Shown here one piece after another: positions 16,703 to 25,830 of a DNA stretch of 64,000 nt (position 1 is its first letter; every line of letters starts with the position of its first letter). The position numbers and the translations under genes were made by a program. The DNA lies in the NCBI GenBank assembly GCA_016215625.1, contig JACRIW010000090.1:1-64000 (forward strand). The letters run 5' to 3'. Below the pieces are notes generated by a model. The model had not been told where the DNA came from. It saw only the letters and a program-made list of their open reading frames with translations, and did not search any database. Origin of the DNA: Candidatus Eiseniibacteriota bacterium. GTDB lineage: Bacteria; Eisenbacteria; RBG-16-71-46.

Positions 16703-17649
16703 GCGCCCGCCAGGCGCCGGCGGAGCCGGTCCACGAGCAGGCCCGCCGCGACGTTGATGACGAAGGTGATCAGGAAGAGCAGCGCGCCGAGGAAGAACAG
16801 CACGGAGTAGTGCGGGCTGCCGACGACGACCTCGGCGAGCTCGGCGGCGATGGTCGCGGACAGCGTGCGCGCGGAGTCGAACACGTTCGCCGTGCCGAGG
16901 GCGGCGTTGCCCGAGGCCATCAGCACGATCATGGTCTCCCCCGTCGCGCGCGCGAGTCCCAGCAGGATCGCGGCGGCGACGCCGGCGGAGGCGGCGGGGA
17001 GCGTGACGCGCCACGCCGTCTGCCAGCGCGAGGCGCCGAGCGCGAGCGACGCCTCGCGGTAGCTCTTCGGCACGGCGCGCAGCGCGTCCTCGCACACCGT
17101 GAACGTGGTGGGCAGGATGCCGAGCGCGAGCGCGATGCCGGCGTTGAACGCGTTGAGCCGCACGTGCGCGCCGGTCACGGCCTGCAGCCACGAGGCGAGC
17201 ACCATGAGCGCGAAGAACCCGAGCACGACCGAGGGGATGCCCGCGAGCATCTCGATCGCCGGCTTGAGCATTTCGCGCAGCCGGGGCGAGGCGAACTCGG
17301 AAGCGAACAACGCCGCGAGCACGGCGACCGGCACCGCGAAGGCCATCGCGACCGCGACGATCTTGAGCGTGCCGACGAGCAACGGCACGAGGCCGTACTT
17401 CGGCACGTCGCTCACGGGCTGCCAGTTCGGCACCGAGAAGAAACCGCCGAAGTTCGCTTCGCGCTGCGTCTCGGCGTTCGTGAAGATGGGCAGCGCCTCG
17501 CGGAAGACGAACACCATGATGAGCAGCAGGCCCGCGACGGCGCTGAACGCGCACGCGCGCAGCACCCACGCGATGAAGCCCTCGCGCAGGCGCTGCAGGC
17601 GGCGGCGCCGGGCGACGTTCACGCCCGGCTGGATCGGTCCGAGGCTCAA
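16699..17649 (-). CDS. pstC: Phosphate ABC transporter permease PstC
   Basis: 316 residues with six membrane segments. The EAA loop is [23 protein letters not shown], and AGIPSVVLGFFAL and ARATGETMIVLMASG are PstC-typical. TTG 17649 is chosen because AGGAAGG sits about 4 bp upstream and the gap to pstS is 8 bp; GTG 17622 is the alternative. The much longer open frame upstream is a shadow of pstS and the porin. Confidence 0.93.
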   Translation of the reverse strand: MSLGPIQPGVNVARRRRLQRLREGFIAWVLRACAFSAVAGLLLIMVFVFREALPIFTNAETQREANFGGFFSVPNWQPVSDVPKYGLVPLLVGTLKIVAVAMAFAVPVAVLAALFASEFASPRLREMLKPAIEMLAGIPSVVLGFFALMVLASWLQAVTGAHVRLNAFNAGIALALGILPTTFTVCEDALRAVPKSYREASLALGASRWQTAWRVTLPAASAGVAAAILLGLARATGETMIVLMASGNAALGTANVFDSARTLSATIAAELAEVVVGSPHYSVLFFLGALLFLITFVINVAAGLLVDRLRRRLAGA

Positions 17650-17657
17650 TCGCCTTC

Positions 17658-18494
17658 CTACTTGAGCGGGTAGTAGCCGACTTCGACCGCGAGTTTCTGG
17701 CCGGCCGGCGACAGCACCCAGTCGATGAACTTCTTCACGTCGCCCTGCGCGGGCTTGCGCAGGTAGAAATAGAGGTCGCGGGAGAGCGGGTAGCTGCCGT
17801 CGCGCACCGTCGCGGCGGTCGGCATGATCGCCGGCGACTTCGCGTCCTTGCGCACGGGACAGTCGCGCACGCCCTTCGTGTACGCGGCGCCGCCGTAGCC
17901 GACGCCGTTCGGGTCGCGCGAGACCGCGTTCACGACCGCGGCCGTGCCGGGCAGCGTCTGGCAGCTCGCGGCGAAGTCGCGACCGTCGAGCACGTGGTCC
18001 TTGAAGAAGCCGTACGTGCCCGAGCTGTTCTCGCGGCCGTACAGGACGATCGTCGCGTCCTTGCCGCCGACCTGCTTCCAGTTCGTGACGGCGCCCGTGT
18101 AGATCTGCTTGAGCTGCGCGAGGGAGAGATCCTTGACCGGGTTCGTCTCGTGCACGAAGACGCTGAGGCCGTCCTTCGCGACCGGGATCTCGACGCCCAT
18201 CGTCTGGTAGCGGTCGCGGAGCTTGAGCTTCTCGTCCTGCTTCATGGGACGCGAGGACTGGCAGATGTCCGTGGTGCCGTTGATGAGCGCGGCGATGCCC
18301 GTGCCCGAGCCGCCGCCCGTCACCTGCACGATCTGGCCGCGGTTCTGGTTCATGTACTGCTCGGCCCAGCGCTGGCCGAGGATCACCATCGTGTCGGAAC
18401 CCTTCACGGTGATGCCGCGGCCGGCGAACGCGACGGCGGCGAGCGCCAGGGTCGCGAGCGCGACGGCGAGCGGGAGCGTGCGGAAGAACTTCAT
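17658..18494 (-). CDS. pstS: Periplasmic phosphate-binding protein PstS
   Basis: 278 residues with a signal peptide (about 1-24, ending AFAG). Phosphate-pocket motifs are KGSDTM, GGGSGTGIAALINGTTDI, SSRPMK and GRENSSGTYGFF. Captures phosphate in the periplasm and delivers it to PstCA. Four cysteines in the mature protein could form disulfides. It sits 9 bp after the porin, so it is cotranscribed with it. Confidence 0.95.
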   Translation of the reverse strand: MKFFRTLPLAVALATLALAAVAFAGRGITVKGSDTMVILGQRWAEQYMNQNRGQIVQVTGGGSGTGIAALINGTTDICQSSRPMKQDEKLKLRDRYQTMGVEIPVAKDGLSVFVHETNPVKDLSLAQLKQIYTGAVTNWKQVGGKDATIVLYGRENSSGTYGFFKDHVLDGRDFAASCQTLPGTAAVVNAVSRDPNGVGYGGAAYTKGVRDCPVRKDAKSPAIMPTAATVRDGSYPLSRDLYFYLRKPAQGDVKKFIDWVLSPAGQKLAVEVGYYPLK

Positions 18495-18503
18495 CGGTGC
18501 CTC

Positions 18504-19769
18504 CTAGAACTTGTGCTGGACCTGCAGCGTCCAGAGGTTGTCCTGCGGGTCGGTCCAGCGCGTGCCGGCCTTCGTCTCGGTGCGGATCGCGTCGTATGCG
18601 ATCGTCAGGCGCGTGAAGCCGTCCCAGAACCAGTTCGCGCCGACGCTCCAGCGCGAGTACTGGTCGTGGTCCGCGTCCACGTTCGGGTCCCAGGCGTCCC
18701 AGCGCACGACGCCCTGCGTGCGGTCGCCGACGTTCTGCACCCACATGAGGTAACCGCCCGCGGCGTCGGTCGCGAGATGGGCGGCGTTCGCACCGGTCTT
18801 CAGCAGCCGTACGGGATTCGCGGTCGTGGGCGCGACGATGAGCGCCTTCGCCGAATCGGGGTTCGCTTCGTGCGCGAGGTACCACTCGCCGCGCAGCGTG
18901 CCGCCGCCGAGCGTCGGCAGCGTCCAGTAGGCCTGTGCGTCGAGCCCGGCGCGCGACTTCTCGGTCACCACGTCCGCGCCGGTGAGGGGCACCAGGTTGC
19001 GGCCGAAGTAGTACGAGCCCGCGACGTCGAACGTGCCCTGCGACCAGCGCGCGCGGCCGACGAAGTCCTTGCCGAGCGTGGGGTCGGAGTTCGGGAAGTC
19101 GGGGTGATTGACACCGCCGCCGTTGAAGAGCCCGACGGTGGTCTGCAGCTGCGGCGTCCACTGCGAGACGAGCTTCACGCCGCGGTCGCGCTCGCCGCTG
19201 AAGAGCACGTTCTCGGCGCGGGAGCGCTCGGGAAGCTCACGCGTTCCCGACGAGCGCTCGATCTCGTACCCGAACGGCACGTTCTGCTGGCCGATGGTGA
19301 GCTGGTGATCGTGCATCGCGGTCCACGGATCGAGCAGCGTGACGTACGCCTCGAGCAGGCGCACGGTACGGTCGGAGCCGCCGTCGAAGTACACGACCGC
19401 CTGGCTGAGCGCGCCCGTGTCGTAGGTGAGCTTGAGGCGGGCGCGGCGGATGAAGAAGCGGTTCAGGTTCGCGGTCGTCGCGGTATACGGGCTGCCCGAG
19501 ACCTTCACCGTGTCGGCGTTCGCCTCACCGTGCTCGAGCCGCGCCTGCACGTACCCCGAGAACTTGATCTTCTTCAGCTTGTCGAGGTCGTTGGTGAGGG
19601 ACTGGATCTGCTCGGTGTAGCCCTCGAGCACGCGCAGCAACTGCTCGTGCGTGACCACGGCGGTGTCCGCCGCGGCGGGCGTCGCGTCGTCCTGCGCACG
19701 CGCCGGCGCGGCGAGAGTGGACAGGCACAACGCGGCGGCACACCAGGCGATCCTTCGCGACTTCGGCAT
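18504..19769 (-). CDS. Phosphate-selective porin (OprO/OprP family)
   Basis: 421 residues with a signal peptide ending ARAQ near 26, a short coiled-coil-like stretch (LLRVLEGYTEQIQSLTNDLDKLKK) suited to trimerisation, then a beta-barrel beginning FSGYVQARLEHGE and ending in the C-terminal aromatic QHKF typical of outer-membrane barrels. ATG 19769 starts the signal peptide. Position directly before pstS supports a role in phosphate entry across the outer membrane. Confidence 0.88.
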   Translation of the reverse strand: MPKSRRIAWCAAALCLSTLAAPARAQDDATPAAADTAVVTHEQLLRVLEGYTEQIQSLTNDLDKLKKIKFSGYVQARLEHGEANADTVKVSGSPYTATTANLNRFFIRRARLKLTYDTGALSQAVVYFDGGSDRTVRLLEAYVTLLDPWTAMHDHQLTIGQQNVPFGYEIERSSGTRELPERSRAENVLFSGERDRGVKLVSQWTPQLQTTVGLFNGGGVNHPDFPNSDPTLGKDFVGRARWSQGTFDVAGSYYFGRNLVPLTGADVVTEKSRAGLDAQAYWTLPTLGGGTLRGEWYLAHEANPDSAKALIVAPTTANPVRLLKTGANAAHLATDAAGGYLMWVQNVGDRTQGVVRWDAWDPNVDADHDQYSRWSVGANWFWDGFTRLTIAYDAIRTETKAGTRWTDPQDNLWTLQVQHKF

Positions 19770-19798
19770 CGGGAACCCTCCGGACGGGGGATGGCTCA

Positions 19799-20071
19799 TC
19801 AATCGAGTGGCTGCGACTTCTTGCGGCGCCCGTCGAGCGAGCGGCGGCGGGCGTCGGCGACGATCGTCTCGGAGGGCACGCCCGCGGCGGCGAGGGCCGC
19901 GGCCCACGTGCCGTGATGACGGCGCGCGCGCGCGTAGAGCGCGGGATGCGAGACGTGAACGCGGAAGAGCTGGCCGTCGCGGGCGAACTGGCGGATCTGT
20001 TCGAGCACCTGCTCGCGCGAAGCGAGCGGGGGGCGGCCACGGCGCGGCGTGGCGGCGTCGGTGGCGGTCAT
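19799..20071 (-). CDS. Small DNA-binding-like protein with AT-hook core and HNH-repeat-like domain
   Basis: 90 residues from ATG 20071, with GAGGTG 5 bp upstream; the longer frame to 20134 lacks such a site. Residues 11-17 (RRGRPPL) match an AT-hook core. Residues about 20-65 (REQVLEQIRQFARDGQ, PALYARARRHHGTWAAALAAAGV) resemble the homing-endonuclease-associated repeat, with the W-x3-AL-x-AAG ending; no nuclease residues are present. It is the first gene after the Pho box and lies 29 bp before the porin, so it should be induced by phosphate starvation. Function unknown; a local regulator is possible. Confidence 0.65.
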   Translation of the reverse strand: MTATDAATPRRGRPPLASREQVLEQIRQFARDGQLFRVHVSHPALYARARRHHGTWAAALAAAGVPSETIVADARRRSLDGRRKKSQPLD

Positions 20072-20132
20072 GAAACACCTCGGCGGGAAAGACGTGGAGA
20101 GGGACTGACCGATGGCCCGTATCGGCGACCCC

Positions 20133-20208
20133 ACTGTGCCCGACGGCGTGTAAACAACCGATGAACGCCGCGTAAAACCGGCAAGTCGCCGGTAAGGCCG
20201 GGGTGAAG
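20133..20208 (-). promoter_or_regulatory. Pho box with six 11-bp-spaced repeats and a candidate -10
   Basis: On the + strand the units TAAAC (20151), TGAAC (20162), TAAAA (20173), CAAGT (20182), TAAGG (20193) and TGAAG (20204) step by 11 bp, with one 9-bp step in the middle. On the transcribed strand this is a TT(T/C)AC-type repeat, like PhoB/PhoP boxes. The last unit is followed after 10 bp by CACAGT (20138-20133), where a PhoB-dependent -10 belongs. It precedes the operon running from the 90-residue gene to phoU. Confidence 0.7.
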
Positions 20209-20234
20209 ACGCGCCCGGCCCGCGGGGGATGCGA

Positions 20235-21980
20235 TCAGCCGCGCGGCAGCTCGAAGCGGAAGACGCTGCCGGCGCCCGGCTCGCTGCGCAGGGCGACCTC
20301 GCCGCCGTGCAGCGCGACGATGTGCTTCACGATCGACAGCCCGAGCCCCGTGCCGCCCTTGTCGCGCGAGCGCGCCTTGTCCACACGGTAGAAGCGCTCG
20401 AACACGCGCGGCTGGTCGTCGTGCGGGATGCCCGGCCCGGTGTCCTCGACCTCGCACCAGACCATGCGTGCGTCTCCCCCGGCGCGCACGGTCACGCCGC
20501 CGCGCTCGGTGTATTTGACCGCGTTGTCGAGCAGGTTGGCGATCACCTGTTCGAGCCGGGCGCGGTCGGCCGAAAGCTCCAGCTCTCCCCCGCCCTCGAG
20601 CTCGAGCGAGAGCCCCGATCGCTCGGCCGCGGCGCGGAACACCGCGACCTGGCGGGCGAGCAGCACGCGCAGGTCGAGCCTCTCCGCACGCAGCCCGGCT
20701 TCGGGCCGTTCGAGCTCCGCGAGCGAGAGGAGGTCGTCCACCAGCGCCTGCAGCCGCTCGGCCTGATCGCGGATCACGCGCACGAAGCCTTCACGGCGGG
20801 CCTCGTCCTGGAGGCCGCCGTCGAGCAGCGTCTCGGCGTAGCCGCGCAGCGAGGTGAGCGGCGTGCGCAGCTCGTGCGAGACGTTCGCGACGAAATCCTG
20901 GCGGATGCGGTCCACGCGCTCGACCTCGGTGAGGTCGTGCAGCACGAGCAGCACCTCTCCGCGCTCGCGATCGGGCCGGGTCGCGACCGCGCGCACGAAG
21001 CGCTGGCGCGGCGACCACAGCCGCAGGTCGGCCTCGACCACGCCCGGCGCCACGCGCGCGCGGGCGAGCAGGTCCTCGAGCTCGGGGGATCGTGCGACTT
21101 CGGAGAACGGCATCCCGGGCATCGCCGGCGCGACCGCCCCGAGCAGCTCGGCGAAGCTCGCGTTGCCGTGCACGACGTGATTGCCCGCGTCGAGCATCGC
21201 CACGCCGTCGGTCATGTGCGCGAGGATGTGCTCGCGCTCGTCCCGCTCGTGCTCGAGCGCGCGCAGGCGGGCGCGCAGTTCGCCGGACATGCGGTTGAGC
21301 GCGGCGCCGAGGCGGCCGAGTTCGTCCGAGGGCAGCTCGAGCGCGCGGGCGCCTTCCTCGCCCGAGCCGATGCGCGAGGCGACCGTCTCGAGCGCACGCA
21401 CGCGGGCGGCGAAGCGATTGCTCACCCAGAACGCGAGCACGAACGAGGCGAGCAGCACCGACACGACGGCGAGCGCGGAAACGCGCAGGAGCGAGCGGTC
21501 GAGCGCACGCACGATCTCGAGCGGCTCCGCCACGCGCACGACGGCCCAGGGCGAGGGCCGGAGCGCCGGCACCGCGACGTACTGCAGGTCCACGCCGAGG
21601 CTGTGGCTGTGGCGCACGTCCATTCCGATCCGGCCGGCGAGCGCCGCGACCACCTCGGGGCGGTCGCCGTGATTCTCGAGCGAGCCGGCGTCCGCGCGCG
21701 AGTCCGCCACGACGCGACCGTCCGCCGCGATGAGCGTGACGCGGCAGCCCGACGCGCTGTCGGCGGCCGCGAGCACCGCTGCCAGCGTGTCGGGCGAGGC
21801 TTCGCGCGTGCGCTCGAGCACGAGCGCCACCTCGCGCGCGCTGCGCGCGAGCGCGTCGGCGTTGCGGTCGCTCAGCCAGGCGCGCTCGACGCGTGACAGC
21901 GAGAAGAGCAGGCCCGCCATCGCCACGAGCAGCACGAGCGAAGTGGCGAGGAACAGCCGCGCGCGAAGGGACTGGAGCAT
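20235..21980 (-). CDS. phoR: Phosphate-regulon sensor histidine kinase
   Basis: 581 residues: membrane segment near 8-28, an extracytoplasmic domain (about 30-170), a second membrane segment (ALAVVSVLLASFVLAFWV), HAMP linker, PAS domain (about 250-345), HisKA with DFVANVSHELRTPLTSL (phospho-His near 365) and an ATPase domain with N, G1 (DTGPGIP), F (VFERFYRVDKARSRDKGGTGLGL) boxes. Located 10 bp after phoB and beside pst-phoU, which fixes it as PhoR. The large outer domain suggests it may also sense an external signal. Confidence 0.92.
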   Translation of the reverse strand: MLQSLRARLFLATSLVLLVAMAGLLFSLSRVERAWLSDRNADALARSAREVALVLERTREASPDTLAAVLAAADSASGCRVTLIAADGRVVADSRADAGSLENHGDRPEVVAALAGRIGMDVRHSHSLGVDLQYVAVPALRPSPWAVVRVAEPLEIVRALDRSLLRVSALAVVSVLLASFVLAFWVSNRFAARVRALETVASRIGSGEEGARALELPSDELGRLGAALNRMSGELRARLRALEHERDEREHILAHMTDGVAMLDAGNHVVHGNASFAELLGAVAPAMPGMPFSEVARSPELEDLLARARVAPGVVEADLRLWSPRQRFVRAVATRPDRERGEVLLVLHDLTEVERVDRIRQDFVANVSHELRTPLTSLRGYAETLLDGGLQDEARREGFVRVIRDQAERLQALVDDLLSLAELERPEAGLRAERLDLRVLLARQVAVFRAAAERSGLSLELEGGGELELSADRARLEQVIANLLDNAVKYTERGGVTVRAGGDARMVWCEVEDTGPGIPHDDQPRVFERFYRVDKARSRDKGGTGLGLSIVKHIVALHGGEVALRSEPGAGSVFRFELPRG

Positions 21981-21990
21981 GGCGCGGCCC

Positions 21991-22683
21991 TCAGGCCTTG
22001 CCGGGAAGCTGGGCGAACTTGTAGCCGGCGCCCGTGACGGTCTCGATGTACGCCGGCTCCGCGCCGAGCTTCATGCGCAGGCGGCGCACGTGCACGTCCA
22101 CCGTGCGCGTCTCGCCGAGGTAGTCGTAGCCCCAGACCTTGCGCAGCAGTTCGTCGCGCGAGACGACGCGGCCCGGATGGCGTGCGAGGAACGCGAGCAG
22201 TTCGAACTCGCGCGGCGTGAGCGTGAGCTTGCGGCCGGCGACGGACACCTCGCGAGCGTCGAAATCGATGCGCAGGTCGCCGCGCTCGATCGCCGCCGAG
22301 CCCGACTGCGGCTTCGAGCGGCGCAGCAGCGCGCGCACGCGCGCCACGACCTCGCGCGGGGAGAACGGCTTCGTGAGGTAGTCGTCCGCGCCGTGCTCGA
22401 ACCCGAGCAGCTTGTCCATCTCGGCTCCGCGCGCGGTGAGCACGATCACGGGCAGGTCCGCGGTCGCGGGTTCGGCGCGCACCTCGCGCAGGATCTCGAG
22501 CCCGTTCTTGCCGGGCAGCATGAGATCGAGGATCACGGCATCGGGCCGCGAGGCGAAGATCTGCTCGAGTCCGGCTTCTCCGTCGGCGAACGTGGCGACC
22601 TTCCATCCGGCACGCTCGAGGTTGTACTGGAGCAGGTCCCGGATTTCCTTCTCGTCCTCGATCACCATCACCATCTCGGCCAT
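21991..22683 (-). CDS. phoB: Phosphate-regulon response regulator
   Basis: 230 residues. Receiver domain with IEDE near 8-11, phospho-Asp in LDLMLPGKNG (about 52), LTARG and the TKPF lysine; winged-helix OmpR/PhoB-type domain with LTPREFELLAFLARHPG and RTVDVHVRRLRMKL. Binds direct-repeat Pho boxes such as the one at 20148-20208. Start ATG 22683 has GGAGG 5-6 bp upstream. Confidence 0.94.
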   Translation of the reverse strand: MAEMVMVIEDEKEIRDLLQYNLERAGWKVATFADGEAGLEQIFASRPDAVILDLMLPGKNGLEILREVRAEPATADLPVIVLTARGAEMDKLLGFEHGADDYLTKPFSPREVVARVRALLRRSKPQSGSAAIERGDLRIDFDAREVSVAGRKLTLTPREFELLAFLARHPGRVVSRDELLRKVWGYDYLGETRTVDVHVRRLRMKLGAEPAYIETVTGAGYKFAQLPGKA

Positions 22684-22701
22684 GAGTGCCTCCGGGCCGG
22701 G

Positions 22702-22731
22702 ATGCTAGGTGCGCGCGCGCGAAAACGTCAA
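22702..22731 (-). promoter_or_regulatory. Candidate sigma-70-type promoter of phoBR
   Basis: Reading the minus strand, TTGACG (22731-22726), an 18-bp spacer and TAGCAT (22707-22702) precede phoB by about 20 bp. No 11-bp repeats were seen here, so phoBR may be less autoregulated than the pst operon. Confidence 0.45.
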
Positions 22732-22801
22732 TATTGGCGCGGCGAAACTGGCAACTCGATACGCGCCGGGGCTAGAGTGCGCGCATGCACGAGGCCCCTC
22801 G

Positions 22802-23680
22802 ATGACTCTTCCGACCTCGCCGCCGGCCCCCACGATCGAGCGGCTCGCACCCGCCGACGTGCCGGACGTGCTCACCTTCCTCGACGCCGACCCGGTGACG
22901 AACGTCTACCTGATGGCGCTCGTGCTGCGCGACGCGCTCGCGCGCCCGAAGGACGAGTACTGGGCGGCGCGACGCCAGGGCCGCATCACGGCGCTGCTCT
23001 ACCTGGGCGGGCATTCGGGCGCGGTGCTGCCGGCCGGCGACGACGTCGAGGGCGCGGCGGCGCTCGGCACGATCGCGTGCGAGCGGCGCGCCTCGCTTCC
23101 GAGCCGATTCCAGGTGATCGGTCCGGCGCTCATGGTGCGCGCGCTGCTCGCGCGTTTCCCCGGCGAGGACTTCGGGCCGCGCCTCGTGCGCGAACAATCG
23201 TACCTGTCGCTCTCCCCCGGCCGGCTTCCGGCGTTCACGCGTCTGCCCGAACTGCGGCACGCCCGGCGCGAGGACTACGCGCTCGTGTACGAGACGGGCG
23301 CGGCGCTGCGCGCGGAGGAACTGCTCGAGGATCCGCGCGAGGTGGACGCGATCGCGTACGCGCGGCGCGCCGAGGAGGATTGCCGCGACGGCCACATGTG
23401 GGTGTGGCGCGACTCACGAGGGTTGTGCTTCCGCTCGAGCATCAGCGCGCTCACCGCGGACGCCGCCCAGATCTCCGGCGTCTACACGCCGCCCGCGCTA
23501 CGCGGGCAGGGCATCGCCACGCGCGCGCTGGCCGAGCTGTGCACGCGACTGCTCGACCGCTCGCAGCACGCCTGCCTGTTCGTGAACGACGTCAACACGT
23601 CGGCGCTCTCGCTCTACCGCCGGCTCGGCTTCGAGCACCGCGCGGCGTGGATGTCCGCGTTCTTCGTGCGCGAGAACTGA
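22802..23680 (+). CDS. GNAT-family N-acetyltransferase
   Basis: 292 residues from ATG 22802. The C-terminal half has GNAT motif A, SGVYTPPALRGQGIATRAL, and motif B, NDVNTSALSLYRRLGFE, i.e. acetyl-CoA binding and catalysis. The N-terminal 130 residues (PADVPDVLTFLDADPVTNVYL onward) look like a second, degenerate GNAT-like lobe. The substrate is not predictable. Divergent from phoB across 118 bp. Confidence 0.82.
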   Translation: MTLPTSPPAPTIERLAPADVPDVLTFLDADPVTNVYLMALVLRDALARPKDEYWAARRQGRITALLYLGGHSGAVLPAGDDVEGAAALGTIACERRASLPSRFQVIGPALMVRALLARFPGEDFGPRLVREQSYLSLSPGRLPAFTRLPELRHARREDYALVYETGAALRAEELLEDPREVDAIAYARRAEEDCRDGHMWVWRDSRGLCFRSSISALTADAAQISGVYTPPALRGQGIATRALAELCTRLLDRSQHACLFVNDVNTSALSLYRRLGFEHRAAWMSAFFVREN

Positions 23681-23684
23681 CGCT

Positions 23685-24575
23685 TCAGCCGAGCAGCGCC
23701 CGCGCCACACCCTCGAGTCCGTCGCCGATCGCCTCGACTTCCGGCACGTGCGCCGCGATCTGGTCTCGCATGCGCGCCGGCGTGTAGTCGTGCACCAGCC
23801 AGAACAGCCGGACGTTCCGCCACGCGGGGTCGGTGCGGCGCAGCACGCGGGGCAGCGCCAGATCGAGCGAGAAGACGTCGCCGACGACCGCGTCGGGTGT
23901 CTCCTCGCGCAGGATGCCTTCGTAGAAGGGCCGGGCGACCTCCACGGAGAGCGCGCCGAACGATTCGATGGCGCTGCGATCGGGATCGAGCACGAACTTC
24001 CGCGCGCCTCCGCGCAGGCGGAGCGCTCCGGGCGCGCGCTCCGGGTGCACGACGTGCGGCAGGCCGGCATGGCCGAACCAGCGATCGAGCTTCTCGCGGC
24101 CGGAGTTCGACACCACCACGATCTCGACGCCACCTTCCAGCATGCGCCGTCCGGCGTCTGCGGCGCTCTTCAGCACGCCGGGGCCACGGGTGCGCTCGAC
24201 GCGCGCGACCGCTTCGGCATGCGCGGCGCCACCAAACGCCTCGAGCGATTCGTGGCCGGGCTCGAGCACCGCCTCGTGCAGCGCGGTGGCGATCGCGTCG
24301 ATGCCCGCGTGGAGGTGGATGTAGTGGAGCAGCGCGCTGTGCTCGGCGAACGGGTCTTCGTCCGCGAAGCAGGACAGCCGCCCACCGGGCGCCCAGCCGT
24401 AGAGGTCGGGCTGGGCGAGCACGCGTCGGCGGGCGTCGGCGATCCACGCGCGCGACCGCTCCCGCAGCTCCGGCGGCGACCATTCCACGAGCTGCGCGTC
24501 CACGAGTTCACCCTGCGCGCGTGATTCCTCGCGCGGGTGGGTCCACACACCATCGAAGTCCGAGAGGAGTTTCAT
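23685..24575 (-). CDS. HAD-superfamily hydrolase
   Basis: 296 residues from ATG 24575. HAD motif I SDFDGVWT (nucleophile Asp6), motif II VVSNSG, motif III lysine in GARKFVLD and motif IV VVGDVFSLDL are all present, with an inserted helical cap between I and II. Probably a small-molecule phosphatase; the substrate is unknown. Convergent with the GNAT gene, separated by only 4 bp. Confidence 0.75.
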   Translation of the reverse strand: MKLLSDFDGVWTHPREESRAQGELVDAQLVEWSPPELRERSRAWIADARRRVLAQPDLYGWAPGGRLSCFADEDPFAEHSALLHYIHLHAGIDAIATALHEAVLEPGHESLEAFGGAAHAEAVARVERTRGPGVLKSAADAGRRMLEGGVEIVVVSNSGREKLDRWFGHAGLPHVVHPERAPGALRLRGGARKFVLDPDRSAIESFGALSVEVARPFYEGILREETPDAVVGDVFSLDLALPRVLRRTDPAWRNVRLFWLVHDYTPARMRDQIAAHVPEVEAIGDGLEGVARALLG

Positions 24576-24707
24576 GCAGCGCAGGTACCACGCCGGGGAC
24601 CGGGCGGGCAAGGTCGCGCTTGACCGCGGGCCGCCCGCTTGGCACGGTGCGCCCGCAGCTCCCCGCGTGTTCACGGATGAACGTCGCAGGATTCAGGGAG
24701 AACCATC

Positions 24708-25346
24708 GTGAAGCATTCGATTTTCGCAGTGGCCGCGTTCGCGCTGGCCCTCGCGGCGCAACCCGCATGCGCCCAGATCTTCGGGCAGCTCACGCCCGCG
24801 CAACCCATCCCGCTCGACACGCGCCTCGGAGGCGGCTTCCTGTCGTTCACGAAGAGCGAGTCCGAACTGCTCGGCCAGTTGCGCATGAGTTTCCACCCCG
24901 GCGTGGACTTCGGATTCCAGGGCGGGCTGTCGCGCGTCAGCGTGCAGAACGTGAACCGCACCTCGGTCCAGCTCGGTGGCGACGTGAAAGCCCAGGTCGT
25001 CCGCATGGGCCCCACTTCCCCGCTCGACTGTTCGATCGGCGCGGCGATCGGAGTGAACAGCGCCGACGATTTCACGGTGCTGTCCATGGGGCCGACGCTC
25101 GTGATGAGCCGAACGGTGCGCATCGACGAGCGGGCGTACGTCACTCCCTTCGCGGGAGCGGCGCTGCTCTTCTCGCGCAGTGACCTCGCGACGGGCAACA
25201 AGACCGACGTCGCGGTGCCGCTGCGCTTCGGGCTCGAGTACACGCCGCTGCCGGATTTCCGCCTGCTCGCGGCGCTGCAGGTGGGCGTGAGCGACGAGAT
25301 CCGGGACGACCTCAAGCTCACGCTGGGGGCCAACTTCCCGTTCTGA
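24708..25346 (+). CDS. Predicted outer-membrane beta-barrel protein
   Basis: 212 residues with a signal peptide ending ACAQ near 23. The rest alternates polar and hydrophobic residues (LLGQLRMSFHPGVDFGFQGGLSRV) with Gly/Asp turns and ends in ANFPF, a C-terminal Phe as in outer-membrane proteins recognised by BamA. No family recognised; size suits an 8-10-strand barrel. It lies directly upstream of the origin. Confidence 0.6.
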   Translation: MKHSIFAVAAFALALAAQPACAQIFGQLTPAQPIPLDTRLGGGFLSFTKSESELLGQLRMSFHPGVDFGFQGGLSRVSVQNVNRTSVQLGGDVKAQVVRMGPTSPLDCSIGAAIGVNSADDFTVLSMGPTLVMSRTVRIDERAYVTPFAGAALLFSRSDLATGNKTDVAVPLRFGLEYTPLPDFRLLAALQVGVSDEIRDDLKLTLGANFPF

Positions 25347-25830
25347 TCGGGACGCGTTCGATTCGGGGCTGTGGAAAACTTTTCGGGGCCGCCACGTAAC
25401 GCCAGCTTTTTCAAAGCGTTACGGTCGAGTTATTCCGGCTCTGTACGCCCGCAATCGACGGTGATAGCCTGTCGACCCTTCCATCGGCGCGGCGATCGTC
25501 GCCCACCCCGGAAGACTCTGGCGAAAATTACAACCTCATGCCGTGTAAGTGCTTAGCGCGTAGTATCCCGGAGGCGTGGCCCGGCCGAACCCGCTCCGTC
25601 GTGATTCGCGTGCGAAGAACTGTGGAGAACATGTGGAGGAAAGCGGCGAAAACGCGACCCATACTGTTTTATTGCAGTGATTTACAGAGTATCGATTCCC
25701 TGTGGATAAGTCGGATGACGGATTTCCACAAGATGCCCCCCTACAAAGCCTGCAGCCGCGATTGAGCGAGTCTCTCCCCGCTTCGAGCTTTGTGGATAAA
25801 TGCGCGAACCATTCTGCAAGGACCGTAGAA
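25347..25830. other. oriC: Origin region, left part: DnaA boxes and AT-rich segment upstream of dnaA
   Basis: This 484-bp gap holds no gene. Two perfect DnaA boxes, TGTGGATAA, lie at 25701-25709 and 25791-25799. One-mismatch boxes are at 25370-25378 (TGTGGAAAA) and 25621-25629 (TGTGGAGAA); weaker ones at 25632-25640 and 25722-25730. An AT-rich stretch at 25661-25690 (ATACTGTTTT, TTTACAG) could be an unwinding element. The same boxes would let DnaA repress its own promoter. Confidence 0.7.
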
